A stretch of 64,000 bases of DNA, from NCBI GenBank assembly GCA_963662175.1, contig OY759216.1, forward strand, positions 50,361,087 to 50,425,086. The letters are read 5' to 3'. Positions 37,771 through 52,000 of this stretch are shown here, piece by piece. A program made the translations under genes and the position numbers. Below the pieces are notes generated by a model that saw only the letters and a program-made list of their open reading frames with translations, searched no databases and had not been told where the DNA came from. Position 1 is the stretch's first letter; the number at the start of each line of letters is the position of its first letter. Source of the stretch: Aradus depressus (Eukaryota > Arthropoda > Insecta > Hemiptera > Aradidae).

Positions 37771-39150
37771 TACTACTACATGTGAAATTCATGACAATCC
37801 GATTACCCTTCAATGATTCAGCATTATTTTTATGCTTAGCCCCCCCTCCCAAATTTTTAAAATGTCACATAGTGTATTTTTTTATTTGACCATCAAGAAT
37901 ACTACATGTGAAATTTCGTGACAATCCAATCATCCGTTAATACCTATCACTATCTTCAAATTTAGGCCTACCCCCATAACCCCCCTCCCGTTCACAATTT
38001 TTTGACGTCACACATCCTATTTTTCTATTTGGCCTTTATGAATACTTCATGTGAACTTTCGTGACAATCCGATCATCCGTTAATGACTTATCACTATACT
38101 TATACTTAGGCCCCCCTCAACCCTCATCAACCCACCCTCCCGTTCAAAATTTTGTGACATATATACCCTATTTTTCTATTTGGCTTTTAAGAATACTACA
38201 TGTGAAATTCCATGATAATACGACCAACCGTTAATGAGCTAGCTCTATATTTATACTTAGGCCCCCCCACAACCCCCCCACCCGTTCAAAACTTTGGGAC
38301 GCTACAAACCTTATTTTTCTATTTGGCCTTCAGGAATACTCCATGTGAAATTTCGTGACAATCCGACCAACCGTTAAAGAATTAGCTCTATATTTATACT
38401 TAGGCCCCCCCACAACCCCCCCTCCCGTTCAAAACTTTGGGACGCCACACACCTTTTTTTCCTATTTGGCTTTTAAAAATACTACGTGAAATTTCATGAC
38501 GATTCGCCCATTAGTTAATGAGTTAGCTCTATAATTATACTTAAGCCCCCCCACAACCCCCCCTCCCAATCAAAACTTTGGGACGCCACACACCTTTTTT
38601 TCCTGTTTGGCTTTTAAAAATACTACATGTGAAATTTCGTGACAATACGACCAACCGTTAATGAGCTAGCTCTATATTTCTACTTAGGCCCCCCCACAAC
38701 CCCCCCTCCCGTTCAAAACTTTGGGACGCCACACACCTTTTTTTCTTGTTTGGCTTTTAAAAAGACTACGTGTGAAATTTCATGACGATTCGCCCATTAG
38801 TTAATGAGTTAGCACTATTTATATACTTAGGCCCCCCTTACAACCCCCCTCCCGATCAAAACTTTGGGACGCCACACACCTTTTTTTCCTGTTTGGATTT
38901 TAAAAAGACTACCTGTGAAATTTCATGACAATTCGCCCATTAGTTAATGAGTTAGCACTATTTATATACTTAGGCCCCCCTTACAACCCCCCCTCCCGAT
39001 CAAAACTTTGGGACGCCACACACCTTTTTTTCCTGTTTGGATTTTAAAAAGACTACCTGTGAAATTTCATGACAATTCGCCCATTAGTTAATGAGTTAGC
39101 ACTATTTATATACTTAGGCCCCCCTTACAACCCCCCCTCCCGATCAAAAC
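37771..39150. repeat. 142-bp satellite block
   Basis: Nine to ten units. The last three (with CTGTTTGGATTTTAAAAAG) are nearly identical, again at a period close to 142 bp. Confidence 0.87.
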
Positions 39151-39304
39151 TTTGGGACGCCACATAGCCTATTATTCAATCGGGCTCATAGGGATGCTAC
39201 ATGGGAAGTTTCATAAAAATCCGTCCAGCCATTTGGGCGTGATGCTGGAACAAACATACATACATACAAACAAACAAACCCCGTTTCAGCTTTATTAATA
39301 TAGA

Positions 39305-42300
39305 TTTCTTCCTTGATAATTTTAGTTGGAACCAAACGGTAACTTATTTTATCATACATATGGAGTCTATCGAGCTCAGGATCGCCACTTAGAAATCTAG
39401 CAAAGGCACTTAGGTCAGATGTTTTAATCGAGAAGATAAAAATAAATTTGAGCACGTCGTCCTTCGGATTGGACTTTAGGCTATGATCGAGGGCCTTTTT
39501 GTATGTCAGGCGCTCGATAATGAGTCGTATGTTATGTAACTAAATCTAGGTAGCTAAAATTTCACTTAGGTTCAAAAAACCTTGAGCACGTCGTCCTTCG
39601 GATGGGACTTTCCCGATATATCTGAATCTGTCTATCAGTTTTAACAAATATTAAAACTATAAACCGTTAAAAAGCAAGAAATTTGAAGAATGGTATTTAG
39701 CATGACTTTTTTCGAAAAACATTTTTATTTCAATTTTTGTGTAGGATTCAGATATCCCGGTTGTTCATCAGTTTTAACAAATATTAAATCTAAAAACCGT
39801 TTAAAAGCGAGAAATTTGAAGAATGGAGTTTACCGAGCTCAGGATCGCCATTTCGAAATCTAGCCAAGTCAATTAGGTCAGATGTTTTAATCGGGAAGAT
39901 AAAAATAAATTTGAGCACGTCGTCCTTCGGATGGGACTTTCCCGATACATCTGAATTTGTCTTTGGTTGACCATCTTCATTTATGGTCGCTGCCCATCTA
40001 CCAACATTGCTGTATTAATTTGTTTTTCAGAAAATATCAGATGTTTTAATCGAGAAGATAAAAATAAATTTGAGCACGTCGTCCTTCGGATTGGACTTTA
40101 GGCTATGATCGAGGGCCTTTTTGTATGTCAGGTGCTCGATAATGAGTCGTATGTTATGTATCTAAACCTGGGTAGTTGAATTTCATTTACGTTATAAATA
40201 ACTTGAGCACGTCGTCCTTCGGATTGGACTTCAAGCTATGATCAAGGCCCTTTTTGTATGTCAGGTACTGGATAATGAGTCGTATGTTATGTATCTAAAC
40301 CTGGGTAGCTGAAATTTCACTTAGGTTAAAAAAAACCTTGAGCACGTCGTCCTGCGGATGGGACTTTCCCGATACATCTGAATCTTTCTTTGGTTGACCA
40401 TCTTCGTTTCTGGATGCTGCCTATCTACCAACATAGCTGTATTAATTTGTTTTTCAGAAAATATGTCAAAACGGTACCTCAAAGCCCACTTATATTCCAC
40501 ATTTCTTCCTTGATTATTTTAGTTGGAACCAAACGGTAACTTATTTTATCGTACATAATATGTATGGACTCCATATTATGGAGTCTATCAAGCTCAGGAT
40601 CGCCACTTAGAAATCTAGCCAAGGCACTTAGGTCAGATGTTTTAATCGAGAAGATAAAAATAAATTTGAGCACGTCGTCCTTCGGATTGGACTTTAGGCT
40701 TTGATCGAGGGCCTTTTTGTATGTCAGGTGCTCGATAACCGAGCTCAGGATCGCCATTTAGAAATCTAGCCAAGTAACATAGGTCAGATGTTTTAATCGG
40801 GAAGATGAAAATAAATTTGAGCACGTCGTCCTTCGGATGGGACTTTCCCGATACATCTGAATCTTTCTTTGGTTGAACATCTTCGTTTCTGGATGCTGCC
40901 TATCTACCAACATAATGGTATTAATTTGTTTTTCAGAAAATATGTCAAAACGGTACCTAAAAGCGAGAAAATTGAAGAATGGGATTAGCCCGACTTTTTT
41001 TTGCTAAACATTTTTATTTCGATTTTTGTGTAGGATTCAGATATCCCGGTTGTTCATCAGTTTTAACAAATATTAAATCTAAAAACCGTTTAAAAGCTTG
41101 AAATTTGAAGAATGGAGTCTACCGAGGTCAGGATCGCCACTTAGAAATCTAGCCAAGGCACTTAGGTCAGATGTTTCAATCGAGAAGATAAAAATAAATT
41201 TGAGCACGTCGTCCTTCGGATTAGACTTTAGGCTATGATCGAGGGATTTTTTGTATGTCAGGTGCTCCATAATGAGTCGTATGTTATGTATCTAAACCTG
41301 GGTAGTTGAATTTCATTTACGTTATAAATAACTTGAGCACATCGTCCTTCGGATTGGACTTCAAGCTATGATCAAGGCCCTTTTTGTATGTCAGGTATTG
41401 GATAATGAGTCGTATGTTATGTATCTAAACCTGGGTAGCTGAAATTTCACTTAGGTTAAAAATAACCTTGAGCACGTCGTCTTTCGGATGGGACTTTCTC
41501 GATATATCTGAATCTGTCTATCAGTTTTAACAAATATTAAATCTATAAACCGTTTAAAAGCAGGAAATTTGAAGAAAGGTATTTAGCCCAACTTTTTTCG
41601 AAAAACATTTTTATTTCAATTTTTGTGTAGGATTCAGATATCCCGGTTGTTCATCAGTTTTAACTAATATTAGATCTAAAAACCGTTTAAAAGCGAGCAA
41701 TTTGAAGAATGGAGTTTACCGAGCTCAGGATCGCCATTTAGAAATCTAGCCAAGTCACATAGGTCAGATGTTTTAATCGGGAAGATAAAAAAAACCTTGA
41801 GCACGTCGTCCTTCGGATGGGACTTTCCCGATACATCTGAATCTTTCTTTGGTTGACCATCTTCGTTTCTGGATGCTGTCTATCTACCAACATAGCTCTA
41901 TTAATTTGTTTTCCAGAAAATATGTCAAAACGGTACCTCAAAGCCCACTTATATTCCACATTTCTTCCTTGATTATTTTAGTTGGAACCAAACGGTAACT
42001 TATTTTATCGTACATAATATGTATGGATTCCATATTATGGAGTCTATCAAGCTCAGGATCGCCACTTAGAAATCTAGCCAAGGCACTTAGGTCAGATGTT
42101 TTAATCGAGAAGATAAAAATAAATTTGAGTACGTCGTCCTTCGGATTGGACTTTAGGCTATGATCGAGGGCCTTTTTGTATGTCAGGTGCTCGATAACCG
42201 AGCTCAGGATCGCCATTTAGAAATCTAGCCAAGTAACATAGGTCAGATGTTTTAATCGGGAAGATGAAAATAAATTTGAGCACGTCGTCCTTCGGATGGG

Positions 42301-45300
42301 ACTTTCCCGATACATCTGAATCTTTCTTTGGTTGACCATCTTCGTTTCTGGATGCTGCCTATCTACCAACATAATGGTATTAATTTGTTTTTCAGAAAAT
42401 ATGTCAAAACGGTACCTAAAAGCGAGAAAATTGAAGAATGGGATTAGCCCGACTTTTTTTTGCTAAACATTTTTATTTCGATTTTTGTGTAGGATTCAGA
42501 TATCCCGGTTGTTCATCAGTTTTAACAAATATTAAATCTAAAAACCGTTTAAAAGCTTGAAATTTGAAGAATGGAGTCTACCGAGGTCAGGATCGCCACT
42601 TAGAAATCTAGCCAAGGCACTTAGGTCAGATGTTTCAATCGAGAAGATAAAAATAAATTTGAGCACGTCGTCCTTCGGATTAGACTTTAGGCTATGATCG
42701 AGGGCCTTTTTGTATGTCAGGTGCTCCATAATGAGTCGTATGTTATGTATCTAAACCTGGGTAGTTGAATTTCATTTACGTTATAAATAACTTGAGCACA
42801 TCGTCCTTCGGATTGGACTTCAAGCTATGATCAAGGCCCTTTTTGTATGTCAGGTACTGGATAATGAGTCGTATGTTATGTATCTAAACCTGGGTAGCTG
42901 AAATTTCACTTAGGTTAAAAATAACCTTGAGCACGTCGTCTTTCGGATGGGACTTTCTCGATATATCTGAATCTGTCTATCAGTTTTAACAAATATTAAA
43001 TCTATAAACCGTTTAAAAGCAGGAAATTTGAAGAAAGGTATTTAGCCCAACTTTTTTCGAAAAACATTTTTATTTCAATTTTTGTGTAGGATTCAGATAT
43101 CCCGGTTGTTCATCAGTTTTAACTAATATTAGATCTAAAAACCGTTTAAAAGCGAGCAATTTGAAGAATGGAGTTTACCGAGCTCAGGATCGCCATTTAG
43201 AAATCTAGCCAAGTCACATAGGTCAGATGTTTTAATCGGGAAGATAAAAAAAACCTTGAGCACGTCGTCCTTCGGATTGGACTTTAGGCTATGATCGAGG
43301 GCCTTTTTGTATGTCAGGTGCTCGATAACCGAGCTCAGGATCGCCATTTAGAAATCTAGCCAAGTAACATAGGTCAGATGTTTTAATCGGGAAGATGAAA
43401 ATAAATTTGAGCACGTCGTCCTTCGGATGGGACTTTCCCGATACATCTGAATCTTTCTTTGGTTGACCATCTTCGTTTCTGGATGCTGCCTATCTACCAA
43501 CATAATGGTATTAATTTGTTTTTCAGAAAATATGTCAAAACGGTACCTAAAAGCGAGAAAATTGAAGAATGGGATTAGCCCGACTTTTTTTTGCTAAACA
43601 TTTTTATTTCGATTTTTGTGTAGGATTCAGATATCCCGGTTGTTCATCAGTTTTAACAAATATTAAATCTAAAAACCGTTTAAAAGCTTGAAATTTGAAG
43701 AATGGAGTCTACCGAGGTCAGGATCGCCACTTAGAAATCTAGCCAAGGCACTTAGGTCAGATGTTTCAATCGAGAAGATAAAAATAAATTTGAGCACGTC
43801 GTCCTTCGGATTAGACTTTAGGCTATGATCGAGGGCCTTTTTGTATGTCAGGTGCTCCATAATGAGTCGTATGTTATGTATCTAAACCTGGGTAGTTGAA
43901 TTTCATTTACGTTATAAATAACTTGAGCACATCGTCCTTCGGATTGGACTTCAAGCTATGATCAAGGCCCTTTTTGTATGTCAGGTACTGGATAATGAGT
44001 CGTATGTTATGTATCTAAACCTGGGTAGCTGAAATTTCACTTAGGTTAAAAATAACCTTGAGCACGTCGTCTTTCGGATGGGACTTTCTCGATATATCTG
44101 AATCTGTCTATCAGTTTTAACAAATATTAAATCTATAAACCGTTTAAAAGCAGGAAATTTGAAGAAAGGTATTTAGCCCAACTTTTTTCGAAAAACATTT
44201 TTATTTCAATTTTTGTGTAGGATTCAGATATCCCGGTTGTTCATCAGTTTTAACTAATATTAGATCTAAAAACCGTTTAAAAGCGAGCAATTTGAAGAAT
44301 GGAGTTTACCGAGCTCAGGATCGCCATTTAGAAATCTAGCCAAGTCACATAGGTCAGATGTTTTAATCGGGAAGATAAAAAAAACCTTGAGCACGTCGTC
44401 CTTCGGATGGGACTTTCCCGATACATCTGAATCTTTCTTTGGTTGACCATCTTCGTTTGTGGATGCTGTCTATCTACCAACATAGCTGTATTAATTTGTT
44501 TTCCAGAAAATATGTCAAAACGGTACCTCAAAGCCCACTTATATTCCACATTTCTTCCTTGATTATTTTAGTTGGAACCAAACGGTAACTTATTTTATCG
44601 TACATAATATGTATGGATTCCATATTATGGAGTCTATCAAGCTCAGGATCGCCACTTAGAAATCTAGCCAAGGCACTTAGGTCAGATGTTTTAATCGAGA
44701 AGATAAAAATAAATTTGAGTACGTCGTCCTTCGGATTGGACTTTAGGCTATGATCGAGGGCCTTTTTGTATGTCAGGTGCTCGATATCCGAGCTCAGGAT
44801 CGCCATTTAGAAATCTAGCCAAGTAACATAGGTCAGATGTTTTAATCGGGAAGATGAAAATAAATTTGAGCACGTCGTCCTTCGGATGGGACTTTCCCGA
44901 TACATCTGAATCTTTCTTTGGTTGACCATCTTCGTTTCTGGATGCTGCCTATCTACCAACATAGTGGTATTAATTTGTTTTTCAGAAAATATGTCAAAAC
45001 GGTACCTAAAAGCGAGAAAATTGAAGAATGGGATTAGCCCGACTTTTTTTTGCTAAACATTTTTATTTCGATTTTTGTGTAGGATTCAGATATCCCGGTT
45101 GTTCATCAGTTTTAACAAATATTAAATCTAAAAACCGTTTAAAAGCTTGAAATTTGAAGAATGGAGTCTACCGAGGTCAGGATCGCCACTTAGAAATCTA
45201 GCCAAGGCACTTAGGTCAGATGTTTCAATCGAGAAGATAAAAATAAATTTGAGCACGTCGTCCTTCGGATTGGACTTTAGGCTATGATCGAGGGCCTTTT

Positions 45301-47272
45301 TGTATGTCAGGTGCTCGATAATGAGTCGTATGTTATGTATCTAAACCTGGGTAGTTGAATTTCATTTACGTTAAAAATAACTTGAGCACGTCGTCCTTCG
45401 GATTGGACTTCAAGCTATGATCGAGGCCCTTTTTGTATGTCAGGTATTGGATAATGAGTCGTATGTTATGTATCTAAATCTGGGTAGCTGAAATTTCACT
45501 TAGGTTAAAAATAACCTTGAGCACGTCGTCTTTCGGATGGGACTTTCTCGATATATTTGAATCTGTCTATCAGTTTTAACAAATATTAAATCTATAAACC
45601 GTTTGAAAGCAGGAAATTTGAAGAATGGTATTTAGCCGGACTTTTTTCGAAAAACATTTTTATTTCGATTTTTGTGTAGGATTCAGATATCCCGGTTGTT
45701 CATCAGTTTTAACAAATAATAAATCTAAAAACCGTTTAAAAGCTAGAAATTTGAAGAATGGAGTTTACCGGGCTCAGGATCGCCATTTAGAAATCTAGCC
45801 AAGCCACTTAGGTCAGATGTTTTAATCGGGAAGATAAAAAAAACATTGAGCACGTCGTCCGTCGGATGGGACTTTCCCGATACATCTGAATCTTTCTTTG
45901 GTTGACAATCTTCGTTTCTGGATGCTGTCTATCTACCAACATAGCTGTATTAATTTGTTTTTCAGAAAATATGTCAAAACGGTACCTCAAAGCCCACTTA
46001 TATTCCACATTTCTTCCGTGATTATTTTAGTTGGAACCAAACGGTAACTTATTTTATCATACATATGGACTCTATCGAGCTCAGGATCGCCACTTAGAAA
46101 TCTAGCCAAGGCGCTTAGGTCAGATGTTTTAATCGAGAAGATAAAAATAAATTTGAGCACGTCGTCCTTCGGGGTGGACTTTTGGCTATGATCGAGGGCC
46201 TTTTTGTGTGCCTCGATAATGAGTCGTATGTTATGTAACTAAACCTAGGTAGCTAAAGTTTCACTTAGGTTCAAATAACCTTGAGCACGTCGTCCTTCGG
46301 ATGGGACTACCCCGATATATCTGAATCTGTCTATCAGTTTTAACAAATATTAAATCTATAAACCGTTAAAAAGCAGGAACTTTGAAGAATGGTATTTAGC
46401 CCGACTTTTTTCGAAAAACATTTTTATTTCGATTTTTGTGTAGGATTCAGATATCCCGGTTGTTCATCAGTTTTAACAAATATTTAATCTAAAAACCGTT
46501 TAAAAGTTAGAAATTTGAAGAATGGAGTCTACCGAGCTTAGGATGGCCATTTAGAAATCTAGCCAAGTCACTTAGGTCAGATGTTTTAATCGGGAAGATA
46601 AAAATAAATTTGAGCACGTCGTCCTTCGGATGGGACTTTCCCAATACATCTGAATCTTTCTTTGGTTGACCATCTTCGTTTCTGGATGCTGCCTATCTAC
46701 CAACATAGCTGTATTAATTTGTTTTTCAGAAAATATGTCAAAACGGTACCTCAAAGCCCACTTATATTCCACATTTCTTCCTTGATAATTTTAGTTGGAA
46801 CCAAACGGTAACTTATTTTATCATACATATGGAGTCTATCAAGCTCAGGATCGCCACTTAGAAATCTAGCCAAGTCGCTTAGCTCAGATGTTTTAATCGG
46901 GAAGATAAAAATAAATTTGAGCACGTCGTCCTTTGGATTGGGCTTTAAGCTATGATCGAGGGCCTTTTTGTATTTCAGGTACTGGATAATGAGTCGTATG
47001 TTATGTATCTAAACCTGGGTAGTTGAAATTTTTATTTACGTTAAAAATAACTTGAGCACGTCGTCCTTCGGATTGGACTTCAAGCTATGATCGAGGCCCT
47101 TTTTGTATGTCAGGTACTGGATAATGAGTCGTATGTTATGTATCTAAACCTGGGTAGCTGAAATTTCACTTAGGTTAAAAATAATATTGAGCACGTCGTC
47201 CTTCGGATGGGACTTTCGCGATACATCTGAATCTTTCTTTGGTTGACCATCTTCGTTTTTGGTTGCTGCCTA
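39305..47272. repeat. Satellite type A array with 1459-bp higher-order units
   Basis: Starts TTTCTTCCTTGATAATTTTAG directly after the Helitron end. The marker CCGAGGTCAGGATC recurs at 41125, 42584, 43715 and 45174, spaced 1459, 1131 and 1459 bp, so the middle unit carries a 328-bp deletion. A variant with a near-palindrome (GACTCCATATTATGGAGTC, or GATTCC in some copies) recurs near 40567, 42026 and 44616, and also near 3884. The last kilobase is more diverged. Confidence 0.9.
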
Positions 47273-48351
47273 AGAACGCCGGACACCTTAGATAGTATGC
47301 GGCTTGCAACTCCGTGCAACCAGGTCTTAATAAGTTCTCAGGAACGCTGGGCACCGCAGCTAGCATGTGCCTTGCAACAGCGGATGCCCTAGATATTTTG
47401 TGCTTAAGAACGCTGGTGATAGCTATTATTTACCGTGCAACGGTGGACCTCCTAGGTAATACATGCTTAGGAAACCCACCATATTAAAATTATATCCCAT
47501 CTTTAAGAAAGCTCCATGTGAGATTCATTCTGCATTAATTCACCCCCGCCCCTCCCGTCCAAAGGGTCACAGCCAATTTTTAAATATTGCTTTTGAAACT
47601 ACCATTTAGGTATATGCTTGCCCCCCCCCCCTCCCCCCCCTCCCGTTGACAATTTTCAGACGTCACATATCCTTTTTTTGTTTTTGTCTATTATGAATAC
47701 TACATGTGAAATTCCATGACCGTTAAAGACCTATCACTACCTTTATATGTAGGCCTACCCCACAACCCCCCCTCCCGTTCAAAATTTTGAAATGTCACGT
47801 AGCGTATTTTTCAATTTGGCCTTTAAGAATACTACATGTCAAATTCCATGACTATCCGATCATCCGTTAATGACAGCACTATCTTTATATTTAGGCCTAC
47901 CCCCACAACCCCCCCTCACGTTCACTATTTTGTGACGTCACACACCCTATTTTTTTATTTGGCCTTTAAAAAAACTACGAACGAAATTCCATGCCAATCC
48001 GATCATCCGTTAATGACTTAGCACTACCTTTATATTTAGCCCCCCCTTACAACCCCCCCTTCCGTTCAAAATTTATGGACGCCACATAGCCTTTTTTTAA
48101 CTTGGCTTTTAAGAATACTATATGTGAAATTTCATGATAATCCGTCCATCCGTTAATGCGCTAGAGCAATTTTTGTACTTAGCCCCCCCCCCCCCCCCCC
48201 CCCACCCTCCAGTTGACCGCTAGGAACTCTCTTCATAAGAACCTTCCTCGGTTTTCAACGAATATTTGAAAAAAAAAAATTAGCCGAATTGGTCCAGCCG
48301 TTCTCGAGTTTTGCGCTTAGCGAAATTTAGCATTCATTTTTATTATATAGA
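47273..48351 (-). mobile_element. Old, diverged Helitron remnant
   Basis: Degenerate minisatellite-like sequence (47273-47470, e.g. AGCTAGCATGTGCCTTGCAAC) is followed by diverged 142-bp-type units (about 47640-48240). A different Helitron 5' end follows: on the minus strand TCTATATAATAAAAATGAATG then GCGCAAAACTCGAGAACGG. It ends at 48351 with T outside. It has the same architecture as the younger copies but a different terminal subfamily. Confidence 0.65.
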
Positions 48352-48487
48352 TAATTAGGTCCCTTTTCGTTTTTAATTTCCTTTTTAATCGTATTATTTA
48401 TTTACTTACGTATTTATCGTTTCTTTGTTATTTATATATTATTTTCTCTTAAATAATCGCGAAGAATTTGGCTGTGGCTAGCTGCTG
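48352..48487 (+). repeat. Dispersed AT-rich element copy 1 (3'-truncated)
   Basis: TTAGGTCCCTTTTCG, then a T-rich stretch with TTATTTATTTACTTACG, then GGCTGTGGCTAGCTGCTGAAG. The same order of motifs occurs at 52991-53155 (plus) and 55683-55862 (minus). The minus-strand copy ends in a poly(A), so this is probably a retroposed 3' end or a SINE. This copy stops where LINE sequence starts. Confidence 0.55.
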
Positions 48488-48539
48488 AAGTCAACCTACC
48501 AACAAGCCAGTATATATCAACAACCCACAGAGAACATCT

Positions 48540-48812
48540 ACTGAACAGCGACTGATAGCCGCCCTCACGACACTACTGAACAGAATAAATCAGGGTCAGA
48601 CTAAGTCTGAGAGAGACCTGCTTACCATAGTTGGGAGGACCCTCCATGAGATTGTGACTCAAAACAAACACATTGTAGACAACATACAAATAGAAGAACT
48701 ATCAACATTAGACTACAAAACTATTGGCACCGAGGAACACCTCAAAACAGATAAGACTGACATTACAAATTCATCCAAAATAGACGCTGACAATGACAGC
48801 GAAACATACTGA
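48540..48812 (+). pseudogene. C-terminal remnant of LINE ORF1
   Basis: An open frame of 90 codons ending at TGA 48810-48812, with no start codon. The frame remains open a little further left, to a stop at about 48488. The peptide is hydrophilic (for example RTLHEIVTQNKHIVDNIQ, then an acidic DNDSETY end), with a heptad-like spacing of I/L/V that could be a coiled coil. No zinc knuckle (CCHC) is visible in what remains. Its place 200 bp before the endonuclease-RT frame is the expected place of ORF1 in I-type LINEs. Assignment to ORF1 is by position only. Confidence 0.5.
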
Positions 48813-49013
48813 ATACGTTTACAGTGGACATAACAACCATACCAACTCGCATAATAACATTGATCCTAAATATACAAATATAATCCTCCTTTTCATTCAT
48901 TATTAGAAATTCTTCCTATAAAGGATGGATACTCTTCATTATAATATTTACAGTATTCATGCTCTACAATCTTAACAACAATTTAGTAATTATAATAATA
49001 ACACTTGCTCACA

Positions 49014-52000
49014 ATGAACAGTGCACAACAAACAAACATTAAAATCATACAACATAACATTAGAAGTATAAACAATAAATGGGCAATTTTAACCAATTTG
49101 CTGAACGTAAACCAAGTACATATTGCGGCATTACAAGAAACATGGCTTAACACAAAAGTAGAACATAATTCCAAAACCTACTCCTTTTATCAGATAAGCA
49201 GAAGAGACGGGTATGGAGGGGTAGCTTTCCTCATTCACAAATCAATAAAATGGGAAAAAATAACATTAAATAATATAGCCAACGTAGAACTAATAGGGAT
49301 TCGGACAACTAACACTATACCTCCACTTAATATTATCAACTCATACATATCCCCCGGGGCCAAAACTTCTAAAGCTCAGATTCAAAAACTCTTTTCTACA
49401 ATAGATAACTTGCCATTTTCAATACTATGCGGTGACCTAAACGGAAAAAGCGGACTGTGGGGGAGTGAGGTAGAAAACCCGCGGGGCCGACTCATATCTG
49501 AAGAAATATTAGCATCAGGACTAGTTCTACTAAATGAGAAGACACCGACTAGACTTACACACCCCAACCAGAACAGATCATCAGTAGACTTAAGCCTATG
49601 TACAGGAGACTTGGGCTATAGGATGAGTTGGAGGGTGACGGACCAGTGTCTGGGCAGCGATCACCTTATAATAGAGATGATCCTGGAGAGGGCACTCGCC
49701 CGCGGAGGACAGCTAGGAACAGGGAGACGAAATTTCAGAGCAACCGACTACAGTCACTTCGAACAATACCTAAGAGAACAGGGGCCCTTACAGACAGAGG
49801 ACATAACTGAACTGACCAACCTCATTAACAAAGCCGGAGATAATACCATACCTAGATACAGAACAGACAACATGAACAACTTCACACCCAAATGCTGGTG
49901 GAACGACAAAATCAAAATATCTTATGTCCAAAAAACTGAATCGATAAAAAAATTCAAACAAAACATGACCATAGAGAACTATAAAGAAATGAGACATAGG
50001 ATCAACAAAACAAAAAACCTCATTAAAAAATCCAAAAAAGACACCTGGACGACCTACATTCAAGAGATTAACCCTAATCATTCAAGCGACGTATGGCAAA
50101 AAATGAAACAACTCAGAAACGTGAAAACATTTACTCAAAATAAAATCATCGAATGCAAATCGACAGCCATACAATACCTACTCAAACTGACAAATCCTTC
50201 CCAAAACCCACCCCAGCCTCCTCCAGACCCAACCTTACATTCTCAATCAATAATAGATAAATCGGACATATTCAGGCTTCCAATCTCCAACTCTGAGTTC
50301 GATGCCGCCATCAGCTCCAAGAAAGATACAGCTCCTGGCAGAGACGAAATTAGTTATCAGATGATTAAAAGACTTCCTTATAACATAAAACATTCATTAA
50401 TTGCGTGTTACAATAAATCCTTCCGATTAAAAGTAATTCCGGAAGAATGGCGCGAAATACGAATAGTACCGATACTAAAACCAAACAAAGACCCGCAGGA
50501 AATCACTTCATACAGGCCCATAGCTCTCTTATCCTGTCCAGCAAAAGTTTTTAATATAATTATGAAGAAAAGATTCGAATGGTTTGTGGAATATCACAAT
50601 CTTCTCAGTCCACAGTGTCTGGGTTTCCGTAGCGGCCGATCCACAACTGATGCCCTTATGATACTCACACCTTCAATCGAGATAGCATTTTCTAAAAAAC
50701 AAATACTTATGGCCCTATTCATAGACATAGACAAAGCATATGACAATGTAAATATTACCAAACTAATAAACGTCCTCGATAAATCAAAAATCCCACAGGA
50801 GATAACGGTATGGCTACATAAATATTTATTTAAGAAAACACTATATATAAAGACAGATGAAGGGGACGTAGAGATGGACTCATACAAAGGACTGTTACAG
50901 GGAGATGTTTGGTCACCAATCCTCTTTAACATGTATACTAGAGAGCTACACGAAGAGCTAGATGAGGGCATCAGTCTACTGCAATACGCCGATGACATAG
51001 TGATCTTCACAACACAACCCACAGTAGACCAGGCCATCACCAAACTAGAGGCGGGACTCAGTACTCTCTCCAACAGACTGGACCACTTGAAACTCAGGAT
51101 CAACATTGACAAATCGACACTCGTACCTTTCACAAAGAAGAGAAACATCAACCACAACAACATCAAATTACTATATAGTCATATCACCATACCCGTTGCT
51201 AAGGAACACAAATTCCTTGGTCTTTGGTTAGATACAAAACTTTCCTTCAAGAAACATATATCCCATACAATAGCAAAATCACAAAAACCAATAAATCTCC
51301 TGAAATGTATAGCAGGAGGTTTGAGTTGGGGGGCACATCCCACCAACATGATCCACCTATATAAGAGCTTAGTTCGACCACTGCTGGAGTATGGCTGCGA
51401 GGTTTATGGCTCCACCAGAACACCCCTCATTCAGAAACTTAGTGTAATACAAAACCAGGCCTTAAAAATTTCATTGAGGACATTTAAAACAACTCCTATC
51501 AATGCCGTTCTGGTGGAAGCCGGAGAACTTCCACTTCCACTCAGACGTAAATTACAGTTAAAAAGAAAACTTACAAAAATACACGCCGACAAATCACACC
51601 CTTTCAACGATTTAATAAATAGACAAAAAATCCACTTGAACAAGTACATTCAAAATACACTAGCAGAACTCAGGCCAACATTACAGACACTACATCGGAC
51701 CGACAAACCGTTCTTATTTATTGCGCCCATCCCACTATCAAACCTTATCATAAAATCCAATCCAGTCATTAGGACAATCAAAACATCCAAAAACAACTTA
51801 GACCCCACAATCCTAAAAGCCAACACAATAGAAATGATTAACACTCTTTACGATAAATGTCACAAACTCTTCACAGATGCTTCAAAAACACCAGAGGGGA
51901 CGGGGATAGGTATCTTCGATCCCCAAACAGACACTAACCTAACAGAAAAAATCTCACCACATCATAACGTCTGTACCTCTGAACTGATTGCTATCCAAAA

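Larger units (their letters stand above)
34534..39304 (-). mobile_element. Fused Helitron pair (two internal cores, one set of ends)
   Basis: The plus-strand left end CTAGCAGTTATACCCGG is at 34534; on the minus strand this is the hairpin plus CTAG 3' terminus. The 5' terminus is at 39304, followed by T. Internally the order is minisatellite (34681-35835), 142-bp satellite (35836-36803), a second head region lacking its first 40 or so bases (36804-36907), a second minisatellite (36908-37770) and a second 142-bp array (37771-39150). The joint at about 36804 fuses two head-to-tail copies and removes the tail of one and the hairpin of the other. No transposase frame is seen. Confidence 0.82.

Noticed and set aside
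50594..51166. 190-codon minus-strand open frame inside the LINE
   Set aside because: It is the antisense shadow of the reverse transcriptase coding region.
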